Positions 52,907-62,356 of a DNA stretch of 64,000 nucleotides are shown in pieces. The position numbers were made by a program, and so were the translations under genes. The first letter of the stretch is position 1; every line of letters begins with the position of its first letter. The stretch is from CAVRIA01 sp963721115 (GTDB lineage: Bacteria; Desulfobacterota; Binatia; HRBIN30; CADEER01). The stretch lies in the NCBI GenBank assembly GCA_963721115.1, contig CAVRIA010000006.1, positions 992,001 through 1,056,000 of the forward strand, written 5' to 3'. The notes beneath the pieces were generated by a model. The model was not told the DNA's origin and made no database searches. It was given only the letters and a program-made list of their open reading frames with translations.

Positions 52907-53761
52907 ATGGACTCCGCCGCCATCCCCCCCGACGTCGTCCGCTACATCGAGCGCACCCGTGCTCTCTACGCGACGCAGGCGCCGTATCGCTGGGTCGAGA
53001 ACGATCCGGAGACCGATCCCCCGCCGTGGGCGCCGCTGCGGCGACCGTTGGCGCAGAGCCGCGTCGCCCTGATCGCCTCGGGCGGGATCTACCGCTCCGA
53101 TCAGGAGCCATTCCACTTCCAGAACGACACCTCCCATCGCGAGATTCCACTCGACACCGATGCGTCCGCGCTGCGCATCTCTCACTTCGGCTACGACTCC
53201 CGAGACGCGCAGGAAGACCCGGGCTGCGTGTTTCCGGTGCGCGCCTTGCGCCGCTTGGCAGCCGAGCGCGTGATCGGCGGCGTGGTCGATCCGGCGCTGA
53301 CCTTCATGGGCGGCATTTACTCCGCGCGCCGGACCCGCGACGAGCTAGCGCCGCGGCTGCGTGACATCGTGCTGCGGCAGAAGGCCGATCTCGCCTATCT
53401 CGTCCCGGCCTGACCCGTCTGCCATCAGTCCGTGGGACTGATCGCGCGCGTGATCGAGGCCGCCGGGGTGCCGACGCTGACGATGACCTCGGCGTGGGAC
53501 ATCACCGCCGCCGTTTGCCCGCCGCGCTCGGCCTTCGTGCACTATCCGCTCGGCCATCAGACCGGGCGGCCCAACGACCTCGACGGGCAGACCGCCATCG
53601 TCCGCGCCGCGCTGGAAGCGGCCTGGCGCCTGGAGCACCCCGGCGAGATCGTGCGGCTGCCGTTTCGCTGGGAAGGTGACGACGGCTGGGAGGAACGCGC
53701 CTACGCGCCGGGCCTCACGCCCACCGGGCCCGACGGCAAGCCGCTGCGGGTGGCGCGCTGA
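52907..53761 (+). CDS. Probable selenoprotein, glycine/betaine/sarcosine/D-proline reductase selenoprotein B family
   Basis: Two same-frame pieces, 52907-53413 and 53414-53761, separated only by TGA at 53411. Read as selenocysteine the protein is 284 residues with U at position 169 in LVPAUPVCHQSVG, the UxxC redox motif of GrdB/PrdB-type proteins. Family landmarks flank it: YIERTRALYATQAPYRWVEN and RVALIASGGIYRSDQEPFHF before, AAGVPTLTMTSAWDITAAV after. A hairpin follows the TGA at SECIS distance. Stand-alone members are common in uncultured soil bacteria; the substrate is unknown. The alternative, a nonsense mutation in a Cys ancestor, is possible but needs the hairpin to be chance. Confidence 0.85.
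53424..53442 (+). promoter_or_regulatory. Candidate bacterial SECIS hairpin
   Basis: Perfect eight-base stem ATCAGTCC (53424-53431) / GGACTGAT (53435-53442) closed by a GTG loop; the stem can extend past one mismatch by two GC pairs. The loop starts 18 bases after the in-frame TGA and begins with G, both within the known range for SelB-recognised elements. It lies inside the coding region, as bacterial SECIS elements do. Confidence 0.7.
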
Positions 53762-53817
53762 GGGACGCTCCCCCCCGGCACCGACGAAGCGGTGCCCTCC
53801 AGGTGAAGGCGCGGAAG

Positions 53818-54829
53818 TCAGCGGTTCGCCCGCGGCTTGGTGCCGGTCACGCGGGTGAGCGAGCCGGGGATGAACTCGTGGGCGGCGGCATCGACGAAGC
53901 CGGCGCGCTCGAGGTAGCCGACGACGTCGGCCGCCGAGTGCGCCACGCCGGTGCTGCCGTACGGCGCTTCGTTCAGCGCCCACAGCGCCGGGCCGATGGG
54001 CCCCCTGTGGTCGTTGCGCAGCATCTCGCCGATCAGGTGCATCTCGCCGCCGGGGACCAGGGCGTCGTAGGCCTTGCGCACCACTTGCAGGATGATCTCG
54101 CGGCTGTACTGCGGCAGGTTGCTGGCCATGATGACGACGTCGACCTCGTTCGGGAAATCGTCGCGGGTGAAGTCCCCGGCGCGCCTCGATGCGATCCGAC
54201 AGGCCGTGCTCGGCGATGAACTCGCGCGTGACCTCGACCACCGCCGGCAGGTCGAAGACGATGCCGCGGATGTTGGGTTGCGCCTGCGCCGCCGCGATGC
54301 AGTAGCAGCCGGACCCGCCGCCGAGATCGAGGATGCGCTTGCGCCGCGTGAGGTCAACGTGGCGAGCGAAGCGGCGACCGGCCCCGAGACCGATGCTGTA
54401 CGTCGCCTCGTGCAGCCGGCGGGCATCCTCGACCTTGAAGGTTTCGTACATCCCGAGAACGCGCGGCGGCTCCTTGCTTCGCAGATGCTCCGAGAGTCGG
54501 CGCCACTGGTCGCGGTCGGCGCGTGCCAGCAGGATCCACGGGCCGGCGTAGGCCTTCTCGCCCTTGACCAGGAACTTTTGCACGTCGGCGGCGTTGGCGA
54601 AGTGCTCGCCGTCGGGAACGACCAGCCCCAGGGCGGCGCACGCCATCAGCAGGCGCTCGGCGTTGGTGGGGGTGACATCGAGTGCCGTGGCCAGGCGCGG
54701 GATGGTGTCGATGCCCTGCGCGATCAACGTGAACAGGCCGAGCTCGACGGCGGCTATGAGCACCGCCGAGTGCCGGTAGGCATAGGCCATGTCTTGCAGG
54801 CGAACGCTGTCGACGGACTTCTGATGCAT
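53818..54829 (-). CDS. Class I SAM O-methyltransferase with dimerisation domain, frameshifted near 54182
   Basis: ATG 54829 follows GAGGAGGGCCC. Residues 1-90 are the winged-helix dimerisation domain (HSAVLIAAVELGLFTLIAQG, NAERLLMACAALGLVV). The SAM domain starts ILDLGGGSGCYCIAAAQAQP; after SDRIEAR one extra base (about 54180-54184) shifts the frame, and the remainder DFTRDDFPNEVDVVIMASNL, LVPGGEMHLIGEML and YLERAGFVDAAAHEF follows. The layout is that of acetylserotonin/caffeate-type or polyketide O-methyltransferases. Convergent with the selenoprotein gene. Confidence 0.85.
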
Positions 54830-54838
54830 GGGCCCTCC

Positions 54839-55060
54839 TCAACGAGCGGCGAGATCGGCCAGGCGCACGGCGAGTGCGGCCGCTTGCCGCAGAATGTCTT
54901 CGATCAGATCGCGGACTGGGCGGACGTCGCGGATCATGCCGGCGATCTGCCCCGCGGCGACGGCCCGCTCCTCGGGGGTTTGCTCCTTCGGGTTCGCGGC
55001 CCGATGCGCCAGCGAACCGGACACCGGATCAACTCCTTCCGCTACAGCGTCAGGGGCAAC
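54839..55060 (-). pseudogene. C-terminal remnant of a nitronate monooxygenase-like flavoprotein
   Basis: Readable end AVAAGQIAGMIRDVRPVRDL then IEDILRQAAALAVRLADL matches the last helices of 2-nitropropane dioxygenase-type FMN enzymes, including the GQ(I/V)AG turn. The flavin barrel is missing: upstream of 55060 the frame is not recognisable. It ends ten bases before the methyltransferase start. Confidence 0.5.
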
Positions 55061-55529
55061 TCCAGATGCTTCTCGTAGATCTAGTACCCACCATGAAGAC
55101 ACGCAGCCCCGATCGCTGCTTAGCTTCTTTCACCGATACGAACTCGACCAAGTCGCTCCTCCCCCGGCGAAAAACCGCCCGCGAACGCGCTTCAGCAGAA
55201 CTTACGCGAGCCGATTCTCCGGCAAGGGATCGAGGAGAGCTACCGGAGCTGTGCCTCGCCTGGCCTTCCGTGGTCATCGGAGAAGACGCAACAGGCCCGT
55301 CTCGACGAGCTGAGCGATGGTACGGACACCTATGTCCTCTACGCCGTCGCCGACGCGAGCAATCTCGACACGATGCGTCTCCACGGGTGGAGCTACGGCT
55401 CGAACCATCGACAGTGAGCTGGTTCTGGATTCGGGAGCGTTTCCCGATGTGTATCGGGATACCCAAGGAAACCTCTGGCAGAGGGTTACTCCCGCTCTGA
55501 CGCGCGAGGACTCTGCGCCATGTCCTCTC
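55061..55529. other. Degenerate DNA, no gene recognised
   Basis: About 470 bases of sequence with short frames and no motif I recognise, between the flavoprotein remnant and a hydrolase fragment. It looks like decayed coding or filler DNA. Confidence 0.4.
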
Positions 55530-55643
55530 ATGGATTTCATTTCGCCCGATGGTGTGAGGCTCCGCTATGAGCTGCACGGCTTGAGCGGTGATCCTCTGGT
55601 CTTCGTCCATGGATTCACAGGCGACATCACCGACTGGCGACCC
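55530..55643 (+). pseudogene. N-terminal fragment of an alpha/beta hydrolase
   Basis: ATG 55530 then MDFISPDGVRLRYELHG and PLVFVHGFTGDITDWRP: the first strands and the oxyanion HGF of an alpha/beta hydrolase. After 38 residues the similarity stops abruptly, where sequence of a transposase fragment begins. Confidence 0.55.
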
Positions 55644-55647
55644 AGGG

Positions 55648-55803
55648 AAGGAAGCGACGGCCGACCATTTGCCGAGGCCGAGCGTGAATCCCGATGGCGC
55701 AGCGCCGGCAGGGGCCCGGGCGCCCCCAGCGTCCGCGGCCTATGTGCGACCGAGGGACTTTGCGTGGGCAGACCTTCTGCGCTCCTTTGAGATCGACATT
55801 TTG
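55648..55803 (+). pseudogene. C-terminal fragment of an IS91-like transposase
   Basis: A Pro/Ala-rich linker leads to AYVRPRDFAWADLLRSFEID, the segment just before the C-terminal zinc ribbon of IS91-type Y2 transposases (usual form: R-P-R-D-F-A-W-A-D-L-L-R-R-T-F-E-I-D). The Cys ribbon itself is gone. It directly follows the hydrolase fragment, so insertion and decay of a mobile element is the likely history. Confidence 0.45.
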
Positions 55804-55820
55804 GCAAGGGGCTCAACCTG

Positions 55821-55955
55821 ATGCTGTGCCCGACTACGCTTCCGGACGGAACGGCCAACCGCATCCGCATCTCCCGAGTCGAGTCCAAGATGGGAATTCA
55901 CGGGTCGACGTGCGTGGTCGAGTTCGACCATGCCGAGGGGTCCTTCGCCTTCTGA
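55821..55955 (+). pseudogene. Internal fragment of an acyl-CoA dehydrogenase
   Basis: 44 codons with ESKMGIHGSTCVVEFDHAEG, the KMGIHGSPTC loop of large acyl-CoA dehydrogenases (one residue short), preceded by LPDGTANRIRISR. Nothing of the flanking domains is present. Confidence 0.6.
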
Positions 55956-56100
55956 TCTTGCGCTGGTGCCACCCGTGCGAGGCGCGAAGCGCCGACGTAG
56001 ATCCGCCGAGCAGATCGACCGCGCCGTTGACGGGCAGTGCTGCGGCGGTGAAAAAGGGGGAGGTGAGGTTCGCACACGAAGAGGGTCCCTCGAGCACGAC

Positions 56101-57432
56101 ATGGCTACCGAATCGGAAACCGACAGCAGCCTTCTGCCGGCATTGACGCGCGTCGTCTCCGCCTTTCGCAACGCCGCGGAGATCGCCCGCGTCGGACGCT
56201 CCGGCGGAGCGGCGCATACGCCGTACGAGGTCGCTTCCAGCGATCGCATCTCGCGCCTGCGGCACTACGACGGCGCCGACCGCGCAGCGAAGCGCCCGCC
56301 GCTGGTTCTCGTTCCGCCGCTGATGCTCACCGCCGAGGTATACGACATCGCTGCCGACGCCAGCGCAGTGCGCTGCCTCATGGAGGCGGGCATCGACCCG
56401 TGGGTGGTGGACTTCGGCGCGCCGGAGCGCCAGGAGGGCGGACTGCGCCGCACCCTGGCGGATCACGTTCTCGCCGTATCGCGGGCGATCGACGCCGTCA
56501 CCGCGCGCACCGGTCGCACGCCCCACCTCGGAGGCTATTCGCAGGGCGGCATGTTCTGCTACCAGGTCGCGGCGTTTCGGCGCTCGCAAGGGATCGCTTC
56601 CCTCATCACCTTCGGCAGCCCCGTTGACGTGCGGCGCTACGTGATTCCGGGGCTGCCCGACGCGCTCGTCGGCAGCTTGCTGGAAGGACTGGACACGGTT
56701 CTCTCCCTGTCGTTCGCGCGCACGGCGCTGCCGGCCTGGCTGAGCCGCAACGCGTTCCGAATGCTCAGCCCGACCAAGGAGATCCGCAACCAGATCGAGT
56801 TCCTCACCCGGCTGCACGATCGCGACACGGTCGCGCGCCGCGAGGGTCAACGGCGCTTCCTCGCCGGCGAGGGCTGGGTGGCGTGGCCGGGACCGGCGCT
56901 GCGCGAGTTCATCGAGGAGTTCGTGATCGAGAACCGGCTCTTGTCCGGCGGCTTCGTCATCGAGGGGCGGACCCTGGCGCTGTCCGACGTGAGCTGTCCG
57001 GTCCTGGCCTTCATCGGGACCGGCGACGAGATCGCGCGACCGGGCGCCGTGCGGGCGATTCGCGGCGCGGCGCCGCGCGCCGACGTGTACGAGGTGGCGG
57101 TGAAGGCCGGACACATGGGCCTGGTGGTCGGCTCGCGGGCGATGAAGGAGACCTGGCCCGCCGTCACCGCGTGGATTCGCTGGCGCGAGAAGATGACCAA
57201 GCGCCCGGCGCGCATCCGCCACGCGCCGCGCGCGGTGAGCGGCGACGGAAAGGGGCCCGCCGCGACCACGCTGGCGCGCGAGATCGGACAGGACGTCGTC
57301 GAGCTCGTCGGCGACGCCGTCGGCGAGGGCGTCGACACGCTGCGCTCGCTGGCGCGCAACGTCGTCAACGAGCTGCCGCGCCTGGCGCGCCTGCAGCGGG
57401 TGCGCCGCGACACGCGCATCGGTATGGCCTGA
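56101..57432 (+). CDS. Alpha/beta hydrolase (PHA-synthase-like lipase) half of a lipase/acyl-CoA synthetase
   Basis: 443 codons in one frame. The hydrolase fold resembles PhaC and the N-terminal half of mycobacterial Rv1683: VLVPPLMLTAEVYDIAADAS, nucleophile GGYSQGGMFCYQ, acid PVLAFIGTGDEIARPGAVR, and His in KAGHMGLVVGSRAMKETW. The C-terminal 90 residues are helical linker (EIGQDVVELVGDAVGEGVDT). At 57432 the frame ends, and acyl-CoA synthetase sequence begins at once in another frame, so this is probably the N-terminal part of a bifunctional triacylglycerol-metabolism protein. Confidence 0.82.
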   Translation: MATESETDSSLLPALTRVVSAFRNAAEIARVGRSGGAAHTPYEVASSDRISRLRHYDGADRAAKRPPLVLVPPLMLTAEVYDIAADASAVRCLMEAGIDPWVVDFGAPERQEGGLRRTLADHVLAVSRAIDAVTARTGRTPHLGGYSQGGMFCYQVAAFRRSQGIASLITFGSPVDVRRYVIPGLPDALVGSLLEGLDTVLSLSFARTALPAWLSRNAFRMLSPTKEIRNQIEFLTRLHDRDTVARREGQRRFLAGEGWVAWPGPALREFIEEFVIENRLLSGGFVIEGRTLALSDVSCPVLAFIGTGDEIARPGAVRAIRGAAPRADVYEVAVKAGHMGLVVGSRAMKETWPAVTAWIRWREKMTKRPARIRHAPRAVSGDGKGPAATTLAREIGQDVVELVGDAVGEGVDTLRSLARNVVNELPRLARLQRVRRDTRIGMA

Positions 57433-58680
57433 CGCTGGCGGAGCAGGCGCAGAGCGACCCGGAAGCGACCTTCTTCCTGTACGAAGGCCGCGCCTACAGC
57501 TACGAGACGCCGACCGGCGCGTCGACGCGATGGTACACGGTCTGCTGTCGATCGGCGTGCGCCAGGGACAGTACGTCGGCGTCTAGATGCGCAGACGGCC
57601 GAGGGCTCTGGCGATCGCACGGCGATCAACCGACTCGGTGCGGTGGCCGTGTTTCTGCTTCCGAAGAGGACCTGGAGCGCGAGATCGAGCTCGGCGAGGT
57701 CGAGCACCTGATCGGCGATCCCGACAACGCCGTCGAAGCGCGCCGCCGTTCGGGCGCGACGTGCACGTGCTGGGCGGCGGGGGCGCGCATCGAACATTGC
57801 CGAGGGGCTGATCGACATGGAGCGCATCGATCCGGAGCGGTGGTGCGGTGGTACGAGCCTCGCGGGACGCTCGAAGACGTGGCTTCGTGTTCTTGCGGGC
57901 GCGGCGACGCTTGCGCGCAACGCATCACAACGGCGCTGGGCGCTTTCGGCTTCGGGACGCTTCAGCGCGGCGATGTGACACGACACGGTTTTTGCTGGAC
58001 GCGATCAGCACCACGGGGCTCTGGTCTCGATGAGCGGCGCGGTGGCGGCGGCGCGCGTCGTGGCAAGGGATTCGCCGAGGATTCTGGGACGAGGTGCGGC
58101 GTTACGGCGCAGCGTGGTGTTCTACTCGGGCACGATCTGCGCGAGCTCGTCGACGGTGGCGCCGGCCGAGCGCAACATCGGTGCGCATGTTCGCGGCAGC
58201 GGCATGCGGCTCGGTGTGGCGGCGACTGATGGAGCGTTTCGGGGTGAGCGTGCTCGAGTTCTACGCATCGACGAGGGCAACGCGATTCTCGCAACGTATC
58301 CGGCGCGGAGTTCGGCTGCTGGGTGGCCGTTCCAGGGCAGCGCGTGCGTCGGCCGCCTGGAACCTCGAGAAGGACGAGCCGCGTTGACGCCTCAGGCTAC
58401 TGCGCCCCGCGGCCGGCGCTCCCGGCATGCTGCTGGCGCGCGTGGAACGCGAGCGCGGAGCATCGAGGGCAAGCGCTGCGCAACGTTTCGGTGCGGCGAC
58501 GCCTGGCACGTGACGGCAGCTGTTGCGCGACGAGGATGGCGACTACTGGCTGGTCGACCACGCGAGCGATGTCGTGCACACCGCGGGTGGCCACCTCGCC
58601 ATCGAAGAGACGTCGGCGAGGACGTGAGCTCGCGGCGTTACGCGCTGCGCCGGCGGGAGCTGAGCACGATGTCGCGTCGC
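57433..58680 (+). pseudogene. AMP-binding acyl-CoA synthetase domain, densely frameshifted
   Basis: Pieces of one adenylating domain appear in order but in changing frames: TLAEQAQSDPEATFFLYEGR, LEREIELGEVEHLIGDPDNA, then segments resembling the substrate channel and VVFYSGTICASSST, DEGNAILATY, and DYWLVDHASDV-like sequence near 58550. Frames change roughly every 30-60 bases and there is at least one in-frame TAG (57584-57586). The region stops at a 15-base T run. Either poor consensus at a contig edge or real decay. Confidence 0.65.
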
Positions 58681-58695
58681 TTTTTTTTTTTTTTT
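58681..58695. repeat. Poly-T run at a sequence junction
   Basis: Fifteen consecutive T in otherwise GC-rich DNA, exactly between the broken acyl-CoA synthetase and a transposon arm. It may be an assembly seam or the tail of an insertion. Confidence 0.8.
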
Positions 58696-58707
58696 CTCAC
58701 CACCGAC

Positions 58708-58931
58708 GACGTTCGATGCGATGCGCGAGACAAATGCTTCTCGATCCTCGTCGTCCACAAAGATGTCGCCACGGGCAACTCCACGAGCCATCGCGTGGTG
58801 GAGAGCACCCGGGTAATCGAGGCGCGGCTGCCGAGGCACCGCCTCAAGATGCAGCCTGAAAGCCTATGCGTCAAGTATCACCGGCCATCCTCGCCACCTT
58901 CGTCCGCTTCGTTCCTACGACCCCCTTCCCA
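58708..58931 (-). mobile_element. Truncated Y1 transposase element, left arm of an inverted pair
   Basis: About 224 bases nearly identical, in inverted orientation, to 63348-63572. It contains the leader and the first codons of a transposase from GTG 58839 (PRQPRLDYPGALHHAMARGV, DIFVDDEDREAFVSRIASN), then breaks off near 58708 beside the T run. The intact copy is the gene at 63440. Confidence 0.8.
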
Positions 58932-58945
58932 GTTTCCTTTTTCAT

Positions 58946-61134
58946 TCATCGCCGCGTGGTTCGATTGCGGCGCGCTCGTTCTTGCGAGAGGCCCTCTGCT
59001 TCCTCCGAGTATCTACCGTCGCCCTGTAGGTTCGCAAGATCGTCGCGGAGCCACGGCAAGCGCGGGTTCAGCCCCGAGACCTCCACCACGGCGGCGGTGA
59101 GCTCGTGGATCGACGCGCTCACTGCGCCGGCATCGTCGATCAGCCGCGCCGCCACTTCCTGCTCCAACTCGGCCTGCCTGGCTTCGCGGCGTACGAAAGA
59201 CGCGTACAGCCGCAACGCGACCCGCGCCACGAAGAGCTGGGCGATCGCCTGCCGATTGCGCTCGCGCTCGAGGGCGTTCTCCGCGGCTTGCAGGCGTTCC
59301 TCCGCCAATCTGAGGTGGCGGGGCGACAGCGCTACGGTGAGGGTGTTCGTCCGGAGGCGTGTCAGGCCGACGTACGCGAGGTGAAACAGATCGGTGATAT
59401 TCGGGTAGGCGCAGTACTGCTTGATGCGCAGCTCCGGATCCCCGAGCACGACCATCTGCTCGAAACCCGTCTGCGTCGTTGAATAGGGCCCGACGTCCAG
59501 ACCCGCTTGCTCGGCGGCGTCGTACGCCGCCTTCAATCCGGCGTGGAACATCTTGCCGATCTGCGCCGAGTTGCGCAGCTCCTGGTACAGGCCGTCGGCG
59601 AACATGTACTTGTAGCCGTAGCCTCCGCCGTCTCGCGTCGCGCCGATGTACCCAATCGCTCCGGAGGCGGGCGAGAGCACCAGCTGCTCACCGAGCGACT
59701 GGTACAGATCGAAAGCGAAGTTCCCCGTCGAGCAGCCGCCGCTGATGATCAAAGGTAGCTCGTCGTTGACGAGCTGACTGAGCTCGTGGACGCAGAAGAA
59801 GCCGCTGAAGCAGGCGGGGCTGCCGTGGCCATAGTAGGCGACCAGCAGCCGGCCCTGGTTGATCTTGTCGAACGCCGTCTGTCCGGTGGCCGGCGGAGCG
59901 TAAGCGGTGTCGACGGCGAAGCCCTCGTTCTGCAGGATCTTCTCGTCGCCGTTGGCGTACGTGGTCTCGGGGTGTGAGCCGAACAGCAATACGCGGTTGC
60001 TGCTCCGGCACGCGTCGAAGCTCAGTATCTTGTCGACCATGGCGCCGGCTTCGGCCGGCGTCGTCACCGGCAGGCGTCCGAGGTATACGTCGGGAAAGTA
60101 GTCGACGGAGTCCATGGTGGAGTAGGGCAGGTCGCTCGCGAAGCTCACCGTGTTCCCGCAGGTGTCACACGGGATGCGATAGTGGGTCGGTACGAAGGCG
60201 ACGTCGCCGACGAGGAGCACGTATTCTGGTTTCGGGTTCTTGGTCGCGTACTCGTTCCGAATGAAGGCGGTGATCTGCTCAGCCGTGGGGTTCGCGCCGA
60301 TCTGCGACGTCTTCACCACTTTCGTGAGATAGCCCCTCTGCCGCTTGTCCTGGGCCAGCGGCTGAATCGCCGCATAGAAGTCGTCGTGGGTGATGATCAG
60401 ATAGGTGGAGCCGGCGGCGGTGATTGTGATGTCGCCGAATGCGATTGCATCCGCGGAGGTCGGAAAGGTCGTGGTCAGCAGCAACGGTGGGAACACGTCG
60501 TTGGAGACGATCAGACTGACCTCGACGTTGAAGCCCACGGTATCGTCTTGGCCGAGGCGAAAGTCATGGCCGATGTCGCCGCTGTCCAATGGGTGGGCGA
60601 TCTCGTACACGGTCTGCCCCGCCACCGCCGTAAAGGCCCCGGCGCCGTCGTTCGTACCGCCCCGGTCCGAATCGGGAACGAAGCAGGCGCTTTCGGAGGT
60701 GCACGGAGCCCCCGCGATCAAGACTTCGTCGTGGAAGCCGCCCGTATCGACGAGCAACCCGTCGTCTCCTCCTCCGCGACGCCGTCGTGGTCGTTGTCGA
60801 AGTTGACCCGGACCATGCTCTGCGCGCCCGTGAAGAACACGACGGCGATGTAGAGGTTCTCCGCGTCGTTCATGACGTAGAGCGAGGCGTCGGCGGTGCC
60901 GCCGGTGGGCTCGGCCACGGTGAAGTTCACTCGTGCTGCGGCGTCCCACTCACCGGGTCCCAGCTCTCCGTCGACGGAGGCGGTGCCGAAAGCGGACAGA
61001 TCGATCCCGGGAAAATGCGCGTATGCCGTCGCGGAGGCGCAGAGGATCGCCAGTGAGAATGCCATCAAGGCGCACCGCGGGCGGCCCCGCATCCTCCCTC
61101 GCCCCAGCGTTTCAAATCCTGCCTTGGTTTGCAT
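58946..61134 (-). CDS. Secreted gingipain-like (C25) cysteine peptidase, frameshifted near 60770
   Basis: ATG 61134 follows GGGAGGGGTTCA. Signal peptide ALMAFSLAILCASATAYA, then a CBM9/DOMON-like region (TASVDGELGPGEWDAAARVN) in one frame up to about 60776; a shift in a GAGGAGGAGACGACG stretch leads to the rest. The peptidase domain has EYVLLVGDVAFVPTHYRIPC, the His motif LLVAYYGHGSP and the Cys motif LIISGGCSTGNFAF. The C-terminal 150 residues are helical, with a coiled coil (RLAEERLQAAENALERERNR). Probably exported; no Por-type sorting domain is seen. Confidence 0.82.
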
Positions 61135-61466
61135 TGAACCCCTCCCTTACCCGTGACAGCCGACCGACTATCCGCGCCACCGGGACACGCAGACGATGAC
61201 CGATATCAGGTGTTTGCCTGAGATCTGCGGGTGAACGCAGGCGCCGTGTCGAGCCTCATCGGGTGATCGAGGCGGTGTTCGAGGTTTGGATGACATCGCC
61301 AGTTGCGCCCGGATCGCCGAGGACGCGCTGCGGCGCCTCCTCGGGGTCGGACCAGCGCAGGTACCGAGAATCATTTGACAAGTAGCTCGCAGATGTCGTG
61401 TCTAGAGGCTTAGATTAGATGCCCCATTTTGACTAGAGAATTGCACCTGTAAGGAGAGCAGCCCCC
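61135..61466. other. Non-coding stretch upstream of the C25 peptidase
   Basis: About 330 bases without a supportable gene. It should contain the promoter of the leftward peptidase gene; the right end (61380-61466) is the leader of a decayed transposase. Confidence 0.4.
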
Positions 61467-61630
61467 ATGCCGCGTGCCAACCGCCACCGTATCGCCGGGC
61501 AGGTCTGGCAAATCACCGAGCGCTCCCACCGCTAACATTTCTGCTGAAATTCGCGCGCGATCGGCGCGCTCGGCTGAGCTGGCTGTACTAGGCGTAAAAC
61601 GCTTTGGTCCCTGCGCAATGGGCGTTTCTG
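61467..61630 (+). pseudogene. Decayed Y1 (IS200/RAYT-type) transposase, second subfamily
   Basis: ATG 61467 after AAGGAGAGCAGCCCCC starts MPRANRHRIAGQVWQITERS, then a stop; one frame over, FLLKFARDRRARLSWLY continues, and KRFG-C-like residues follow. This matches the start of the MPR(A/P)NRH family of Y1 transposases. Stops and frame changes make it non-functional. Confidence 0.65.
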
Positions 61631-61705
61631 AGGCAGACTTCTGAGGCAATGACACTCGACCGGGATCGTTTCCCGACGCTCACCCTCGCGGCGAGCCCGC
61701 TGCAA

Positions 61706-62049
61706 TCATCGGCAAGGGAGCAGGTCACGGCGAATGGCATCCAGAACGAAGCCGAGGGATTCGAGTGTCACCGCGCCTAGAAGCGCGGCATCGCCGGGCT
61801 CACCGAAGATGACCGGCGCGGCACCGCGGCGACCGGAGTAGAAGAACAGCGCGTCGCGATCGTGCTCGATCAACGAGCCGTCTGCGAGCCGGAAGCGTTC
61901 GCGGCTGTGGGGACGAATGCCGAGCTGCTCGAGAATCGCCCGCGGCACGAACGAGTAGACAGCCCCCGAATCGATCAGGAACTTGACGCCTTCTCTCCGG
62001 TCGGGCTCGCCGGATTCGCCACTTCGATTGTGAGTACGGTCAGTCCCAT
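61706..62049 (-). CDS. Retropepsin-like aspartic protease domain protein, frameshifted
   Basis: ATG 62049 starts MGLTVLTIEVANPA; a one-base shift between about 61991 and 62013 leads to KFLIDSGAVYSFVPRAILEQ, the D-S-G active-site strand of single-domain retropepsin-like proteins, then LGIRPHSRERFRLADGS, IFGEPGDAALLGAVTLESLG. The usual LLPLPM end appears one base out of phase (near 61710), so a second indel is likely. Members are about 110-120 residues, often encoded as toxin-antitoxin-like orphans; function unknown. Confidence 0.7.
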
Positions 62050-62145
62050 GGGCGCCGTCCGAAGAATACGCTCGCGGTCCGCGCCCGGTCAATGAACCTG
62101 GCGTTCCGCGTCCTTTTCCAATTGGCCTTGTTGGAAAGAAATCAA

Positions 62146-62174
62146 ACCGCCGAGACGCCAAGAACGCCAAGAGC
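62146..62174. repeat. Short dispersed repeat (GACGCCAAGAACGCCAAGA type)
   Basis: ACCGCCGAGACGCCAAGAACGCCAAGAGC-like sequence spanning these bases resembles a non-coding repeat scattered through many uncultured bacterial genomes. It lies in the intergenic region before the Mrr gene. Confidence 0.45.
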
Positions 62175-62356
62175 AGAACCTGGATCGGGGGAAAACGACA
62201 TCGAGCTCAAAATGCAGGCAAGCCCGTGTCGGACCTTGGCGAACTCGGCATCTTGGCGGTTCGTATTTTCGTTGAGGTTCTGACAGCAGCGTTTGTCGCG
62301 TTTTCTGCGAGTCCGGCAGCTTGCGCGAACCGGTACCGCCCTTCCATAGTTCGAGC

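Noticed and set aside
52907..53413. A simple nonsense mutation splitting the GrdB-like gene
   Set aside because: Possible, but the TGA is exactly at the redox residue and a hairpin follows at the right distance, which favours selenocysteine.
53345..53817. Extension of the methyltransferase over the selenoprotein gene
   Set aside because: It is the out-of-frame continuation after the indel near 54182; the true frame ends at 53818.
57433..58680. Independent small genes in the region after the lipase
   Set aside because: Fragments in different frames form an ordered acyl-CoA synthetase; no single frame codes a protein.
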